A DNA stretch of 64,000 bases from Orobanche coerulescens (GCA_033398695.1 CM065819.1:1475501-1539500); one strand, 5' to 3'; positions 47,701 to 60,964 are shown, counted from the stretch's first letter. The notes: a model not told the origin generated them from the sequence alone. Numbers and translations are program-made.

Positions 47701-49156
47701 ATCATCATATCCTATAATTTCAGAGCTCTTCAAGAACATGAAATATCCGACATCACGTTCAAAACAACATAATCCGAGGTATATATTATAATGTTTATCA
47801 TTTTCTTCATCATGCAAATTACATAATCAAACCAACCCGATAACAAGGATCATCTCATACATAATCTGGAATACAACCTCATATCATGATTTAACTCATC
47901 TAAATCGACCACTGAAATTATCATGATTCAAAAATCCATGATTCAACCTCATCAAGTTAAACGAATCACCATTAACATGAAGAATCTTAAATAACATCCG
48001 AAAACTCTTATCATAATCCCATAAAATCTCATATAATATCGTCACATGATTATCTAACATGTTCCTCACATGTAATCATCCTTAAAAATGAACAACTAAC
48101 AAGGGATACGAATATTACCTGGATTAGATGAACCAAGAAGAAGAACGCTTGAACTCCATTCCAAGAATCATGAGTAACTTGAAGAACAAGGCTTGAATCC
48201 ATGCTCTCTATCTTAATCCTGTTAAAAATCACCACCTCACCGTGTTTGGGAACCTCAAGATCCTCCCAAAACTCTCTCTATCGACTAAAGGAGAAAGAAT
48301 GGACTAAATGCATCTCAAAACCCGTCTGTCCCCTTATATAATAAACATTACTAGCGCGCGCTACTCTCATAAAATAGCGTGCGTTATTGCCCTAGCGTGC
48401 ACTAACTGACTGTGTTAGTGTGCGCTATCGCAGCCCAGAGGCCACTGTCTTGCCTCGTACATGAGCTTACGTACGTAATGCCCATGCATTAGCATACGTA
48501 ACTTACACCGTTTAGCGTACGCAAGTCCTTGCATTTAGCGTGCGCTAATATCAGTTGACTTGCTACAATCTACGTACCGCATGTGCCCCCACATGCCGAA
48601 CTGACAAGGATCAGATTCCATTTGACCGATCTACAATTAGCGTGCGTTAAGCCTCATGCTTTAGCGTGCGCTAATACTTCAGGACAACAACCGTTGACTT
48701 ATCAGAACGTGCGCCGAAAGCAGCCGGGTCCACACGTAGATTCCTTCCGATCTGACTGCATTTAGCGTGCGCTATATTTTGTATCTAGCGTGCGCTAACC
48801 ATGAACGATAGCGTGCGCTATACTTGAACATTAGCGCGCGCTAATCAGGCTATACTTAGCCATTTTCCAACTCTCCTCGTCCGTCTTGACATACCAAATA
48901 CGAACATACGGCATACTGAATACATGTACTGAATCCAATAACATTATCATACGATATACCCAATATCAAAAGTACGATAACCTGATACACGATATCCTCA
49001 AAAAAAATTATCGAACCACTACGACAGTTATACCAGTACAAATACAGCTGTCTCAGTTCTCAATTTATTTTATCCATACTGTATAGACACCAAGCTATGC
49101 AGTATATCTCAGATAAAATAATGCGAAAAATTCATACTGAAAATCCGGGTACTACA
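44759..49156 (-). repeat. 5' LTR of G4 (4398 bp)
   Basis: It copies the 3' LTR with few visible differences. The palindrome cluster at about 48353-48843 differs at single sites (for example 48430 restores CGCTA where the 3' LTR has CGCAA). The TATA box is at 48334. Confidence 0.92.
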
Positions 49157-49161
49157 CTGGG

Positions 49162-49543
49162 TTATATATGTTGCGCTTTATTGATGTTTTTCATGACTTC
49201 GCCAAAATTGTGTTTTCCCGAACTTTAATTTTTATTTTTTAATAATTGTCCTTTAGTTAATTGTGAATAGTTGGTGAAAAGCATAACAATATTTAGTATC
49301 ATTTGCTTGTTTGGAATATTAGTTGGAATTAGCTCAATATGTGGTTTTTAGTTCCGCCTTTCTGTGAAAATTGGTTGGTTTTGTGTTAGCTTTTAATGGA
49401 ATATTTATGTGAATTAGAGACATGAAAATTGCAAGACTATTAGAAAAGCCAGGAAGGAAGATTATAATTAAAGTTTTACTTGTGATTTGTACTTGGTTAT
49501 ATACCCTCTTCTTAAAATTTCATTGGTCGTTGAATTTTTTTGG
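49162..49543 (+). other. middle-unit interior of array A, part 2
   Basis: AT-rich sequence lies between the G4 and G5 insertions. It is continuous with 39970 on one side and 58513 on the other once the insertions are removed. No gene is seen. Confidence 0.7.
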
Positions 49544-49930
49544 CTTACTGTAACATCCCCAAAACTGTATGGGAATATTACACGCCGTAGACCCTTTCCA
49601 CAAGGATCTACCAGGCTAAACATCCATAAACAACCAAGTGCTTGCCCGACCAGGGTCAAACAATAAAATGATACAGACCGATATGGTCACTTACACGTGA
49701 ATACACAGACCGATGAGGTCACACAACCCAATCGATAAAACTGACTTAAATAGCATTACCCACACAGGGGTCGAAATACAATACAGCGGAAGACTGAAAT
49801 CAACTCTGACAACACAACAAAAATCAAAATAACTCTCGACTCATGATTAGTATCGCAGCTCGTCATCCTCTTGTGCCAATCCTGTGTTGCTCCCCGAATC
49901 TGCATGTACACGGGCCTTAAGCAGGACATC

Positions 49931-49974
49931 CACCCCCGATTACTCGGGGGTTAGTAAACTCCTTTGTTTTACTA
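49931..49974 (-). other. double hairpin in the G5 3' LTR
   Basis: On the minus strand AGTAAA...TTTACT replaces the AGCAAA...TTTGCT of G1 to G3, so both sides of one pair changed together. Then comes CCCCCGA-GTAA-TCGGGGG. The 5' LTR copy at 55868-55910 has a slightly weakened first stem. Confidence 0.75.
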
Positions 49975-50316
49975 GTGCAAGTATCAAATCATACGAAATG
50001 TAACAAGCAATTAATAATCGTGATCAAATATAATAATCAAGTATCAAATATTCCGGAGGTTTTCACAAGAGAAGATAAGCTATGAAGCATTCGAAAATAA
50101 GATTATCATCTCGGGAATTTTAAATTTCAAAACCTTAAGACCTCAAGTCCTTATTCACAAAACCTTTCAAAAACTTAAGGGCCTTAACCCAAAACTTGTT
50201 TCATAATTCAACGATTTACAATACCGAAACATTTCCATAAATCTCGTGGGGCTCGGCCCAACATTCTTTCTTAAAACTTTTCCGTAAAAACTTTGATTTG
50301 AAAAGTATCATGCTCA

Positions 50317-50770
50317 TGACACCGTGATCCACTATCACGTGTCTCCGTAGGTTCAACAACCCGCACGGACTACATCACGCACAATTAAACAAACATAATC
50401 AATTCCGACACCGTGATCCACATCACGTGTCTCCGTAGGTTCAACAACCCACACGGACTATTAACCAAACATAACTAATTCCGACACCGTGATCCACATC
50501 ACGTGTCTCCGTAGGCATAACAACCGCATGAGACTATATCAATCACAACAATCACACACACAGTCCCGACACCGTAGTCCACCGCCACGTGTCACCGTAA
50601 GCCCGTCGAGCTCACCCGGTTGGGCGCCTTGTGTCCGAAACTCATGGTCCACGCCATGCGTTATCGTAGGCCTCGTCGGACCCGGCCACGATTGGACCTC
50701 AGTACCTCACTAAGTTCTGATCCCGTAGTCCACTGCCACGAATCCTCGTAGGTCCCGTCGAACCAATACG
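50317..50770 (-). repeat. imperfect tandem repeat in the G5 3' LTR
   Basis: Units around CACCGTGATCCAC and CACGTGTCTCCGTAGG start near 50318, 50407, 50483 and 50568, with two weaker units to 50770. The 5' LTR has the same array at 56257-56715. Confidence 0.8.
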
Positions 50771-51731
50771 AGTGAACTTAGCGGTCACACACATATTCAC
50801 ATTCACATTACATACAACAACGAGCACAATTAATCAATCACCTTGATCACCACAAAATCGTACATTGCACGCAAATAACACAACCTCGACACTCGCAACA
50901 ACTATCGTCAATCAACGACATTTAACCAACATAACACACATTCGGTACACAATACATTGTACAACCAAGTGTACAACCATCCCATATGTACGTCGCATTC
51001 CTGCACAAATGGCACAACGCCTAACACGTATACTGATATAACACTATTATCACAAAGCCTTCAAATTGCGAAAAACACAACCAACTCAAACGGAACATAT
51101 TTACGAAGGCAAGCAAAGTCATTATACATCTCATACGTAATTACTAGTCGCAAGATACAAGTCGTATAGTAAGATACTTGCCTTAATAACCGCTACCGAA
51201 CGCTCCGAAGAACACGGTTCGACCGGGAAGCTCGAACCCCAAAGAAGGCAACGAACGGAAGGGTTCCGACTCGAGTTCTTCACAAGAATTCGCTCCTAAG
51301 TCACAACGATGTCAATTCAATCACAATTCTACAGCGTATGGAATTTCCCAAGTTCTACTCATTGAAGCATTTTATCGGACACCTTGAGGGCATAGTCCAA
51401 TTCAATCGATTATTCAAGGTAATACTCAAATTCGTTTCACAAAACTTCAGGGGTAATGAATGATTTCGAGTATACAACCATGTTCTAACAATAATCTAAA
51501 CTAAAACGAATCAAATCGGCCAAAACATCAAGAAACCTCAAAAATTCCCAAAACCAAGAGTTTAGGTGTTCTTACCTTCGATCCGGGTGGAAGATGATGT
51601 TAATCCATGAATCAAACTTCCAAAACGTGTTGTTCTATGATTCTCTTACTCAAATCCATCCATTTATGCTGAAGAAATCGCGAAGGAACGAAGGAAAAAA
51701 TGAGAAATGGCCGGATAACTCATTCCAGGCC

Positions 51732-51740
51732 ATTAAATAG
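51732..51740 (-). promoter_or_regulatory. TATA-like site of the G5 3' LTR
   Basis: The minus strand reads CTATTTAAT after the GTGCCGCGGCAC cluster. The 5' LTR copy is at 57675-57683. Confidence 0.55.
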
Positions 51741-51755
51741 GCTGATCTGCACTGT

Positions 51756-51832
51756 GTGCCGCGACACAGGACAAGTGTGCCGCGGCCCACGGCCAAAAAT
51801 AACTGCCCAGCACTGGCTTAGTGCCGCGGCAC
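51756..51832 (-). repeat. U3 GTGCCGCGGCAC palindromes in the G5 3' LTR
   Basis: Sites are at 51756 (GTGCCGCGACAC), 51777 (GTGCCGCGGCCC) and 51821 (perfect). The 5' LTR has four, at 57699, 57719, 57764 and 57784, of which 57699 and 57784 are perfect. Confidence 0.88.
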
Positions 51833-52522
51833 AGCTGAAGGCACATCGTGCAGTCTTAGCTATTTCGACCATAACTCCTTCGTCCGGACTCCGATTGACT
51901 CACCGTTTGAACCATTGGAAAGTTAACTTGATGCTTTATAATATTGCAAAGATTCAGAATTTTTGGAGGTTCCAAGAATTTATGGTGATTTTTACAAAGC
52001 CGAACTCATACTTAGAAAAGTCGTTTAGTAATCCTGAACTCAACAAACGACACCGAAACCCGAACCTGAATACGAATCGAAGATACGGTTACGAAGTACT
52101 CACAAAGACGAATCTAAGAGCTAGTAGAACACACGATTCCGACCACCCGAAGGCTCGAAATTCGACAACGGAAGGTAATTACCCCAAACATTGGGAAATT
52201 ACGAAAATGGCCAAAATGCCCGAAAATCACCATACGACAACGAATAATCAAACCGAAGCTCACAACACGTATAACAACGTTAAATGAACTTACGAAAAAC
52301 CCCAAACAGCGGTTTGAGCGAGATTCGCAAGAACCGAACTCAAGCGCGGAAAAGTCGCTAAAAAGCACGGAACTCAACAAAGCAGCACCGAAAAGAACTT
52401 GGATGACAAAAAGTGCAGAAATAAATATTCTCCGAATGACGAAACGGTCAAAAGCGAGTTTTCGAAATGGACCTCCGCCGAAAAATGAAAATTACCGGAA
52501 ATCCGAAATTGCGGATATTACA

Positions 52523-52560
52523 TTCTACCCTCCTTAAAAGAAGTTTCGTCCCGAAACTTA
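52523..52560 (-). other. polypurine tract and pre-PPT hairpin of G5
   Basis: The minus strand reads AAGTTTCGGGACGAAACTT, then CTTTTAAGGAGGGTAGAA to the LTR, identical to G3. Confidence 0.8.
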
Positions 52561-53041
52561 TAATAAGTAGGGAGAAGCAATATCCCAACAGGAAACCTCA
52601 ACGAGATACACAAGAACGCATAACTTTCGCCCGTTGGCGAAACGTTACAAGGAATGCGAAAGAATATACAGCGTGGAAACACGCCCCACGATGACCATAG
52701 CAAAGCCACCGGCAATGATTCAAAACAATAACAATCAATTAACGACACATCACATACCACATCATATGCACACATTTAATCAAAGAAACGTACGCGACAA
52801 CAAGTCGCACCCGACTAAAACGGCTATGCGACAGAAACAATTAGAGTATTACGATAGAAATCATTCCGATTCTCATCAACAAGAAAATGTCTGACGTCAA
52901 AACACAAACAATTCAAGATAACGGAAAACGAGAATACCGGATATTACATTCTATCCTATTAAAATTAAGTTTCCTCCCGAAACTTAAAATAAAACATCAT
53001 GATAGAATAGAAACAAAACCAAAAAGTTCACGCAACAAATA
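52561..53041 (-). other. noncoding 3' interior of G5
   Basis: No gene is seen between the gag end and the polypurine tract. It contains the second junction at 52938-52985. Confidence 0.6.
52938..52985 (-). other. second PPT and LTR edge of G5
   Basis: The minus strand has AAGTTTCGGGAGGAAACTT, then TTTTAATAGGATAGAA, then TGTAATATCCGG. The last is the exact LTR start word of this element. Similarity fades within about 40 bases. Confidence 0.75.
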
Positions 53042-54174
53042 TCAATCTCTACACGAATTACAGCACAAAGTACGATACACAACTACATCACTGGACACCA
53101 CCGGGCCCTCCCCGAGTAGGAACGAAAACCCGATTCCCGAACATCCTGGCAACGGACTCACAATGCACCGCTTGGTGCCCCAGTTGGCTGCACTTAAAAC
53201 AATTAACCGGTGGCGAACGACAATTCTGTCTCGCATGGCCTACATTGCGATTAAAGCGAGTCTTCACCGATCGTCTTACTCGCCTCTAGGATAAGGTTCT
53301 TAGACTGGTCAACCGAACGAGGAGTGCTCCCAGAAGGAAACTGCGAAGCAACAGGCTCACGGATCTCACTCTTATGGCCTCTTGAAAAATTCCTCGAGGT
53401 CTTCTGTCTCTTACTCTCTGAAGCAGATTCCATCACAGAAACGGCCATCTCAATGGCTAAAGCTCGGTCCTGATATTCCTTCAGGGCGGTACACATGAGC
53501 GAAGCCATACTCTCACGGATATGGGGTTTCATGCGCATATTGAAGTATCGGACCTTGTCCGCTTCACTTCTCACTTGATCACGAACATAAGCCAACTGTC
53601 GATTATAATCGATTATCGCCTGGGATATTGACACATCCTGGGGCGTAGCCGAGAAAAATTCAACGATTCTGCGTTCACGAACAGGCAACGGGCAATACTC
53701 TGCCTCCATGGCGGTCTTAAACTCAGTCCATGTAGGTATACGATCTGCAGGCACTACAGTGTGCCACCAGTCTGCAGCTTCTTTGTCGAGTAGGTACTGA
53801 GCAATGGGTACCCTCCTATCATCCGGACAAGCTACAGCATCAAATATTCTGTCCAACTGGAAGAGCCAGTTTTCCCAACCTAACAAGTCAGGCGAACCCA
53901 CAAAACGGGGCGGCTGCATCTTCATCACATCTCGTAACCACTTACTAGTTCCGTTATCCCTATTTGGGTTCTCATCCCGACGTACGGCCTGATTCATCTG
54001 CACTAACTGATCAACCACTTGACGAAGGATGGTGGCGGCGTCAACGTCAACATTAACGCTAGTCGAATATCCCTGATCTGTACTGAGCTGATTGGTACTC
54101 GGCAAGGAGGGAGTCGCCCTCTCCGGCTCCCGATTACGACCACGACCACGGCCTCGACCTCGTCCCCTTAGCAT
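53042..54174 (-). CDS. gag: gag of G5, frameshifted before the first zinc knuckle
   Basis: I choose ATG 54174 (MLRGRGRGRGRGR) rather than the upstream start of the open frame at 54213, because the RG-rich start is usual. The order is RG repeat, LRQVVDQLVQM helix, PPRFVGSPD, then the Retrotrans_gag capsid domain (WENWLFQLDRIFDA to RMKPHIRESM), a spacer, and a stop at 53251. Shifting frame, a first knuckle RFNRNVGHARQNC has lost both leading Cys to Arg, while the second, CFKCSQLGHQAVHC, is intact (ends near 53170). No protease follows. It is the longest gag in the window and could be the founder type for G1 to G3. Confidence 0.88.
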
Positions 54175-55461
54175 ACTGAACGGACATCCAATCAGAATAA
54201 CAAGATAAAACAAACCTCACATAATCGACATAAGCCCAAAATCAGCAGCACAATGCAATATTCACACGTTCACATTGACAAAGATGAACGACCTATACCT
54301 CAGCATACACGGTTAAAACATTAAGCATACCATTGTGGTACAACACCGGTAATATTTTAAAAAAAAAACAAGTTTATCGAGGTATTTGTTCGAATGATAA
54401 TATATAAAAAAAATTCGCGAGTTCGAAAGATTTTGCTGGGGTGAAATTTTGAAAGTACTTTGTTTAATACCTCGGTCATTGAAGTGGGGAACGATACCTA
54501 ACAACGTATCCCGCCACTTGGGCATACAACCCAGATTTTCTGAAGAGAATAATAATATAGCAACTCACTGCACGACTTAACCTCAATACATAAACACATA
54601 ACGTTCTAAATTACGGAAGCCAAAGTTGTTTTGCAAAACAGAAATTTTCCAAAATCCTTTAGTTCATAAGCAAAATGACGGTAATATTTTACAATGTCCG
54701 AAGTATTTTAAAACACATTTTTCAAATACCGTCTGATTGTGTCATTTGAAAATACACGGCCCATTTGTCAAAATTTAACAAATTTTAAAAATCCATATAA
54801 ACCATGGTTTGACCGCACCACCAAAATATTTTCCAAAAATCGATTTCTACAAAATTCTCAAACTGTAAAGTCCTTGAAACATTCACAAACTTACCCATAG
54901 CGGACAAAAATTACAACATTCCAAAAATAGTCGAATTTAAAACCACATACTCAAATGGCAACCTGTGTCGCCAATTCAATCAAATGCATCTCGTGGTATC
55001 AAGTTTAAACACACAAAGAAAATCATTCATCGGAGTTTCTCACAAACTCTACCGTTGGTACCTTTTCGAAACCCATCGAGGTTTACAACCTTCACAACAT
55101 ACCACCCCACCCGGTGGTTCAAAGATAAAATAATAACGTGCCCAGTTCTATACACATGCTATGTGCCACAAGTATGAAACACAACTATATTACACAGATC
55201 GTGTAAATAAAATTATACACCGCAATTAACTTACTAAAATAAAATCGAGATACACAGGTATTACGCATAAAGGAGGAGACTTACATCCACAGGTCGCACG
55301 GAAGTGACAGTCGCCCACGATACTAATCTCGTCCGACAACATAGCCGACACGTTGTGACCACGCACAACTCAACTTGTCACCTGACGACTCGAACGACAA
55401 GACAACACATTACTCGACAAAACATGACTTGAAACGACCCGACAGCCTAGGTTTCCGCAAA
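54175..55461 (-). other. leader of G5, no gene
   Basis: About 1.3 kb lies between the primer site and gag. It is AT-rich with no domain in its short frames. A leader this long is usual in this group. Confidence 0.6.
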
Positions 55462-55478
55462 CCTAAGCTCTGATACCA
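55462..55478 (-). other. primer-binding site of G5
   Basis: The minus strand reads TGGTATCAGAGCTTAGG four bases after the 5' LTR. Its first twelve bases are the standard Met-tRNA site. Confidence 0.88.
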
Positions 55479-55482
55479 TAAT

Positions 55483-58400
55483 TGTAACATCCCCAAAACC
55501 GTATGGGAATATTACACGCCGTAGACCCTTTCCACAAGGATCTACCAGGGTAAACATCCATAAACAACCAAGTGCTTGCCCGACCAGGGTCAAACAATAA
55601 AATGATACAGACCGATATGGTCACTTACACGTGAATACACAGACCGATGAGGTCACACAACCCAATCGATAAAACTGACTTAAATAACATTACCCACACA
55701 GGGGTCGAAATACAATACAGCGGAAGACTGAAATCCACTCTGACAACACAACAAAAATCAAAATAACTCTCGACTCATGATTAGTATCGCAGCTCGTCAT
55801 CCTCTTGTGCCAATCCTGTGACTGCTCCCCTGAATCTGCATGTACCTGGACGCAAAACAGACATCCACCCCCGATTACTCGGGGGTTAGTAATCTACACT
55901 GTTTTACTAGTGCAAGTATCAAATCATACGAAATGTAACAAGCAATTAATAATCGTGATCAAATATAATAATCAAGTATCAAATATTCCCGGGAGATTTT
56001 CACAAGAAAAGATAAGCTATGAAGCATTCGAAAATAAGATTATCATCTCGGGAATTTTTAGAATTTCAAAACCTTAAGACCTCAAGTCCTTATTCACAAA
56101 ACCTTTCGAAAAACTTAAGGGCCTTAACCCAAAACTTGTTTCATAATTCAACGATTTACAATCTAAACATTTCCATAAATCTCGTGGGGCTCGGCCCAAC
56201 ATTCTTTCTTAAAACTTTTCCTGTAAAAACTTTGATTTGAAAAGTATCATGCTCATGACACCGTGATCCACTGTCACGTGTCTCCGTAGGTTCAACAACC
56301 CGCACGGACTACATCACGCACAATTAAACAAACATAATCAATTCCGACACCGTGATCCACTATCACGTGTCTCCGTAGGTTCAACAACCCACACGGACTA
56401 TTAACCAAACATAACCAATTCCGACACCATGATCCACTGTCACGTGTCTCCGTAGGCATAACAACCCGCACAGACTATATCAATCACAACAATCACACAC
56501 ACAGTCCTGACACCGTAGGCCACTGCCACGTGTCACCGTAAGCCCCGTGGAGCTCACCCGGTTGGACGCACTGTGTCCGAAACTCATGGTCCACTGCCAT
56601 GCGTTATCGTAGGGCTCGTCAGACCAGCACGATTGGACCTCAGTACCTTACTAAGTTCTGATCCCGTAGTCCACTGCCACGAATCCTCGTAGGTCCCGTC
56701 GAACCAACACGAGTGAACTTAGCGGTCACACACATATTCACATTCACATTACATACAACAACGAGCACAATTAATCAATCACCTTGATCACCACAAAATC
56801 GTACATTGCACGCAAATAACACAACCTCTACACTCGCAACAACTATCGTCAATCAACGACATTTAACCAACATAACACACATTCGGTACACAATACATTG
56901 TACAACCAAGTGTACAACCATCCCATATGTACGTCGCATTCCTGCACAAATGGCACAACGCCTAACACGTATACTGATATAACACTATTATCACAAAGCC
57001 TTCAAATTGCGGAAAACACAACCAACTCAAACGGAACATATTTACGAAGGCAAGCAAAGTCATTATACATCTCATACGTAATTACTAGTCGCAAGATACA
57101 AGTCGTATAGTAAGATACTTGCCTTAATAACCGCTACCGAACGCTCCGAAGAACACGGTTCGACCGGGAAGCTCGAACCCCAAAGAAGGCAACGAACGGA
57201 AGGGTTCCGACTCGAGTTCTTCACAAGAATTCGCTCCTAAGTCACAAAGATGTCAATTCAATCACAATTCTACGAAAACGTATGGAACTTCCCAAGTTCT
57301 ACTCATTGAAGCATTTTATCAGACACCTTGAGGGCATAGTCCAATTCAATCGATTATTCAAGGTAATACTCAAATTCGTTTCACAAAACTTCAGGGTAAT
57401 GAATGATTTCGAGTATACAACCATGTTCTAACAATAATCTAAACTAAAACGAATCAAATCGGCCAAAACATCAAGAAACCTCAAAAATTCCCAAAACCAA
57501 GAGTTTAGGTGTTCTTACCTTCGATCCGGGTGGAAGATGATGTTAATCCATGAATCAAACTTCCAAAACGTGTTTTCCTATGATTCTCTTACTCAAATCC
57601 ATCCATTTATGCTGAAGAAATCGCGAAGGAACGAAGGAAAAAATGAGAAATGGCCGGATAACTCAGTCCAGGCCATTAAATAGGCTGATCTGCACTGTGT
57701 GCCGCGGCACAGGACAAGTGTCCCGCGGCCCACGGCCAAAAAAAACTGCCCAGCACTGGCGTAGTGCCGCGGCCAGCTGAAGTGTGCCGCGGCACACGGT
57801 ACAGTCCACTCCAATACCAAAAAGGCACATCGTGCAGTCTTAGCTATTTCGACCATAACTCCTTCGTACGGACTCCGATTGACTCACCGTTTGAACCATT
57901 GGAAAGCTAACTTGATGCTTTATAATATTGCAAAGATTCAGAATTTTTGGAGGTTCCAAGAATTTATGGTGATTTTTACAAAGCCGAACTCATACTTAGA
58001 AAAGTCGTTTAGTAATCCTGAACTCAACAAAACGACACCGAAACCCGAACCTGAATACGAACCGAAGATACGGTTACGAAGTACTCACAAAGACGAATCT
58101 AAGAGCTAGTAGAACACACGATTCCGACCACCCGAAGGCTCAAAATTCGACAACGGAAGGTAATTACCCCAAACTTTGGGAAATTACGAAAATGGCCCAA
58201 ATGCCCGAAAATCACCATACGACAACGAATAATCAAACCGAAGCTCACAACACGTATAACAACGTTAAATGAACTTACGAAAAACCCCAAGCAGCAGTTT
58301 GAGCGAGATTCGCAAGAACCGAACTCAAGCGCGGAAAAGTCGCTAAAAAGCACGGAACTCAACAAAGCAGCACCGAAACGAACTCGGATGACAAAAAGTG

Positions 58401-58507
58401 CAGAAATAAATATTCTCCGAATGACGAAACGGTCAAAAGCGAGTTTTCGAAACGGACCTCCGCCGAAAAATGAAAATTACCAGAAATCCGAAATTGCAGA
58501 TATTACA
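55483..58507 (-). repeat. 5' LTR of G5 (3025 bp)
   Basis: It closely matches 49549-52522. It holds four GTGCCGCGGCAC-type sites (57699-57795), a TATA-like site at 57675-57683, the imperfect repeat (56257-56715) and a double hairpin (55868-55910). Frames such as 56898-57110, present in both LTRs, have no domain. Confidence 0.92.
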
Positions 58508-58512
58508 CTTAC

Positions 58513-59346
58513 CGCATGCAAGGAGGCTAGTTGAAAAAAGGGGAGAGGTGTTGAGCAGCAACAGTTGCCTAATTTTGGGAGTCCTAAAATGTTGTGAAAA
58601 AAGTAACAACGAAAAATAAAGGACTAACCCATTGTTGGTGCGTAGCTGCCGTCTCACACGGAAAAAAAATGTTGGTGAAAAGAGCTGCACGTTAGCAAAT
58701 AACGGTGGGAAAGGTATCACCTAAAAAAAAGAGAAAAAAAAAGGGGGGAAATGTGTTGGTGAAAAGAGCTACACGTTAGCAAGTAACGGTGTGAAAGCTA
58801 TCACCTACGAAATATATTGAAGCTTGTGGACAGTGCGTTCGCGTAAGTCCCTATCAATAAACAACCAATTGAAATAATAAGTTTGGGGAGATGACTAAAG
58901 TCCTTGTCATAAGCTGTGAATTTTTTTTAACCATTCTTCTCTTCTTGGAACTGTTTAATAGGATTGCATTTTTATGTTTGATAATTCTATGTAATTTTCA
59001 TTAATTGTTTATGCAAAAAATGTGCTAATTATGCATAAGAGATGACTACTACACCACTATTTGAGTTAACGAAGGCTGAATATTTCTGGGCATGCAAATT
59101 ATATTCCTACTTTTGTTATCGCCTCGATCCAACTCATTCTAAATTGCTTGAGGACAAGCAAACTTTTAAGTATGGGGAGATTTATTGTGGAATTTGAACT
59201 TTTATTTGAAGTGATTACTTGAGCGAATTTTGGGTCGGTGAAAGGAGTTTAAAGTTTTATTGAGCGTAATTATAGGGCGAAAATTTTTCAAATCTTTCGA
59301 TATTTTTATGCTTGAGGACAAGCATTGGTTTAAGTTTGGGGATATT
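58513..59346 (+). other. 3' interior of the middle unit of array A
   Basis: There is no gene. A two-copy repeat of about 83 bp (GTTGGTGAAAAGAGCT at 58671 and 58754) lies near the start. Two Athila-type 3' ends follow: GAGGACAAGCA plus TTTTAAGTATGGGGAGA (59150-59180), and GAGGACAAGCA plus TTTAAGTTTGGGGATATT (59315-59346), the latter touching LTR-c. Confidence 0.75.
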
Positions 59347-60964
59347 TGATCGGTAGAAAATATGGCATAATTCCATGTGTTAATTGCATGATTTTATTAT
59401 CTTTATTTTAACACAACTTGTTAATTTTCTACCTATTTTATTTATGAATGCAATTTACCTCACTGTTGAAATTTATTAATTATTTCAGGTAATTCGATTT
59501 TTTTGAAGTCAGAATTAATGGAGCATAATTCAAGTAGCTGAAGTCGGTTCGGGCCCCGTAACTAAAAAGCACCAATCAGTCCGTAAAATAGCTTGGGTCA
59601 AGAAAGAAATAAAGTTCCCAACCCAAGAAGAGTCCCGGCCGAAATAAAAGACAGAAGAAAAATCCTACAAAAAAACAAGTTCTCGAAGGAGAATAAAAGA
59701 AGAACAAAGCAATGAGAGTCCTACTCCCATTATGAAAAGAAGAGGCGGTCGAAAGAATTGAAAGAAGAAGAGTCTTCTTGGGAATACATCTCACTGCATG
59801 AATATATATTAATACACCACCTTGCAATCAAAGAGGGGAGACATCATTAATAAAGGGGACCCTCATCATCACCCCCATTAGCTTACACACACGACAAGAA
59901 AGAGAGAGAGAAGGGCAGCAGTAAAAATAAAAAGAAAAAGGAAGAAAAATTTAACATCATAATCCACGTGAAGAAGGAGAAAGAGAAAGAGAAGGCACAG
60001 AAATCAAGAAGAGAATTCGGCCAAGGCACAGATTAATCACTGGTTCTAATCTCATGTTTAATCAATATTATTCTATATTTTATTTAGCCATCATGTCCGG
60101 CTAATTTATCTTTTCCAGTTCTTAGGGATGTTTGAACTCGTATCTATATTATTTATGTTTTAATCCCGTCGCATATTCTTGATTTAATTCCTTTGAATTA
60201 TCTTTGTGTTATTGAGTAGATTTATTTATGATATAATTCACTTTAATTGGTCTGATCAACTTAATTGAGGTTTTTATATCTATTGCTAGATTTAGGGTTA
60301 TAATACGTAATCGTTATAATTCTACATCACAAGTAGCAACAATTGATTTTTATCAGTTGGGTAACACAAAATCAAGATCCCTTGGGTCGAGCTTGTGAAC
60401 TCAATATCTTGTCTATTTGCATCGTTTTAGTTCCTAATGCATCTAACGAACAAGATTTGAAGAGCTTGTTTTGAATCCTTCGTCTAGATAGGTTTAATTG
60501 AAGAGCTTGTTTTGATTAAATAAACTTAAGAAATGATTGGAGTTAACAGAGCTTGTTGTTGACTTTGGAGTAGGAGTTCATTAGGAATTAAGAAAAGATA
60601 AAAGTGTTGCATTAATTCGTAAATTAAATTAGAACGGGGGATAACGGAACTAAGAACTGGATATTAATCACAATCGTTTTTCCTTACTAAAATTTTACTT
60701 CTTTTTATTTGCCTACTTGTTCTTTTAGTTTCTTGACTTTAATTCAACCAAACCCCCCTTTATTATATCTAGTATTATTATTTTTAGTATTATTTATTTA
60801 GTACTACTATTTTAGTTTCAAAAAAATATTCAACTCAAGAAGTTCGATTAATTCATCCGTTCCTCGTGGGATCGACCCTTACTTACCAATACTACTATTT
60901 AGTATAAGTGAGTCAAGAACTTTTTATAAATATCTAATTTTGACGCGTCACGACAGCGTGGTCA
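59347..60964 (+). repeat. LTR-c of array A
   Basis: This 1618-bp copy has the same start and end as LTR-a and LTR-b with scattered small indels. Confidence 0.88.

Larger units (their letters stand above)
39976..49156 (-). mobile_element. G4: long-LTR gypsy element with a 387-bp interior
   Basis: LTRs of 4396 bp (39976-44371) and 4398 bp (44759-49156) start TGTAGTACCCGG and end TGTTACA on the minus strand. The exact duplication CTGGG flanks the element (39971-39975 and 49157-49161). The interior has only a primer site, a polypurine tract and about 330 bases more, with no coding sequence. The LTRs are nearly identical by eye, so the insertion is fairly recent. All proteins must have come from elsewhere. 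Confidence 0.95.
49549..52522 (-). repeat. 3' LTR of G5 (2974 bp)
   Basis: It holds three GTGCCGCGGCAC-type palindromes (51756-51832), a TATA-like site at 51740-51732, an imperfect tandem repeat (about 50317-50770) and a double hairpin (49931-49974). It lacks a stretch of roughly 45 bases, present in the 5' LTR near 57780-57825, that carries a fourth palindrome. Confidence 0.92.
49549..58507 (-). mobile_element. G5: Ty3/gypsy gag-only element
   Basis: On the minus strand LTRs of 3025 and 2974 bp start TGTAATATC and end TGTTACA. The exact duplication CTTAC flanks it (49544-49548 and 58508-58512). The interior (52523-55482, 2960 bp) has a perfect Met-type primer site, a long gag and two polypurine junctions, but no pol. 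It is the best preserved gag-only copy in the window. Confidence 0.95.
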
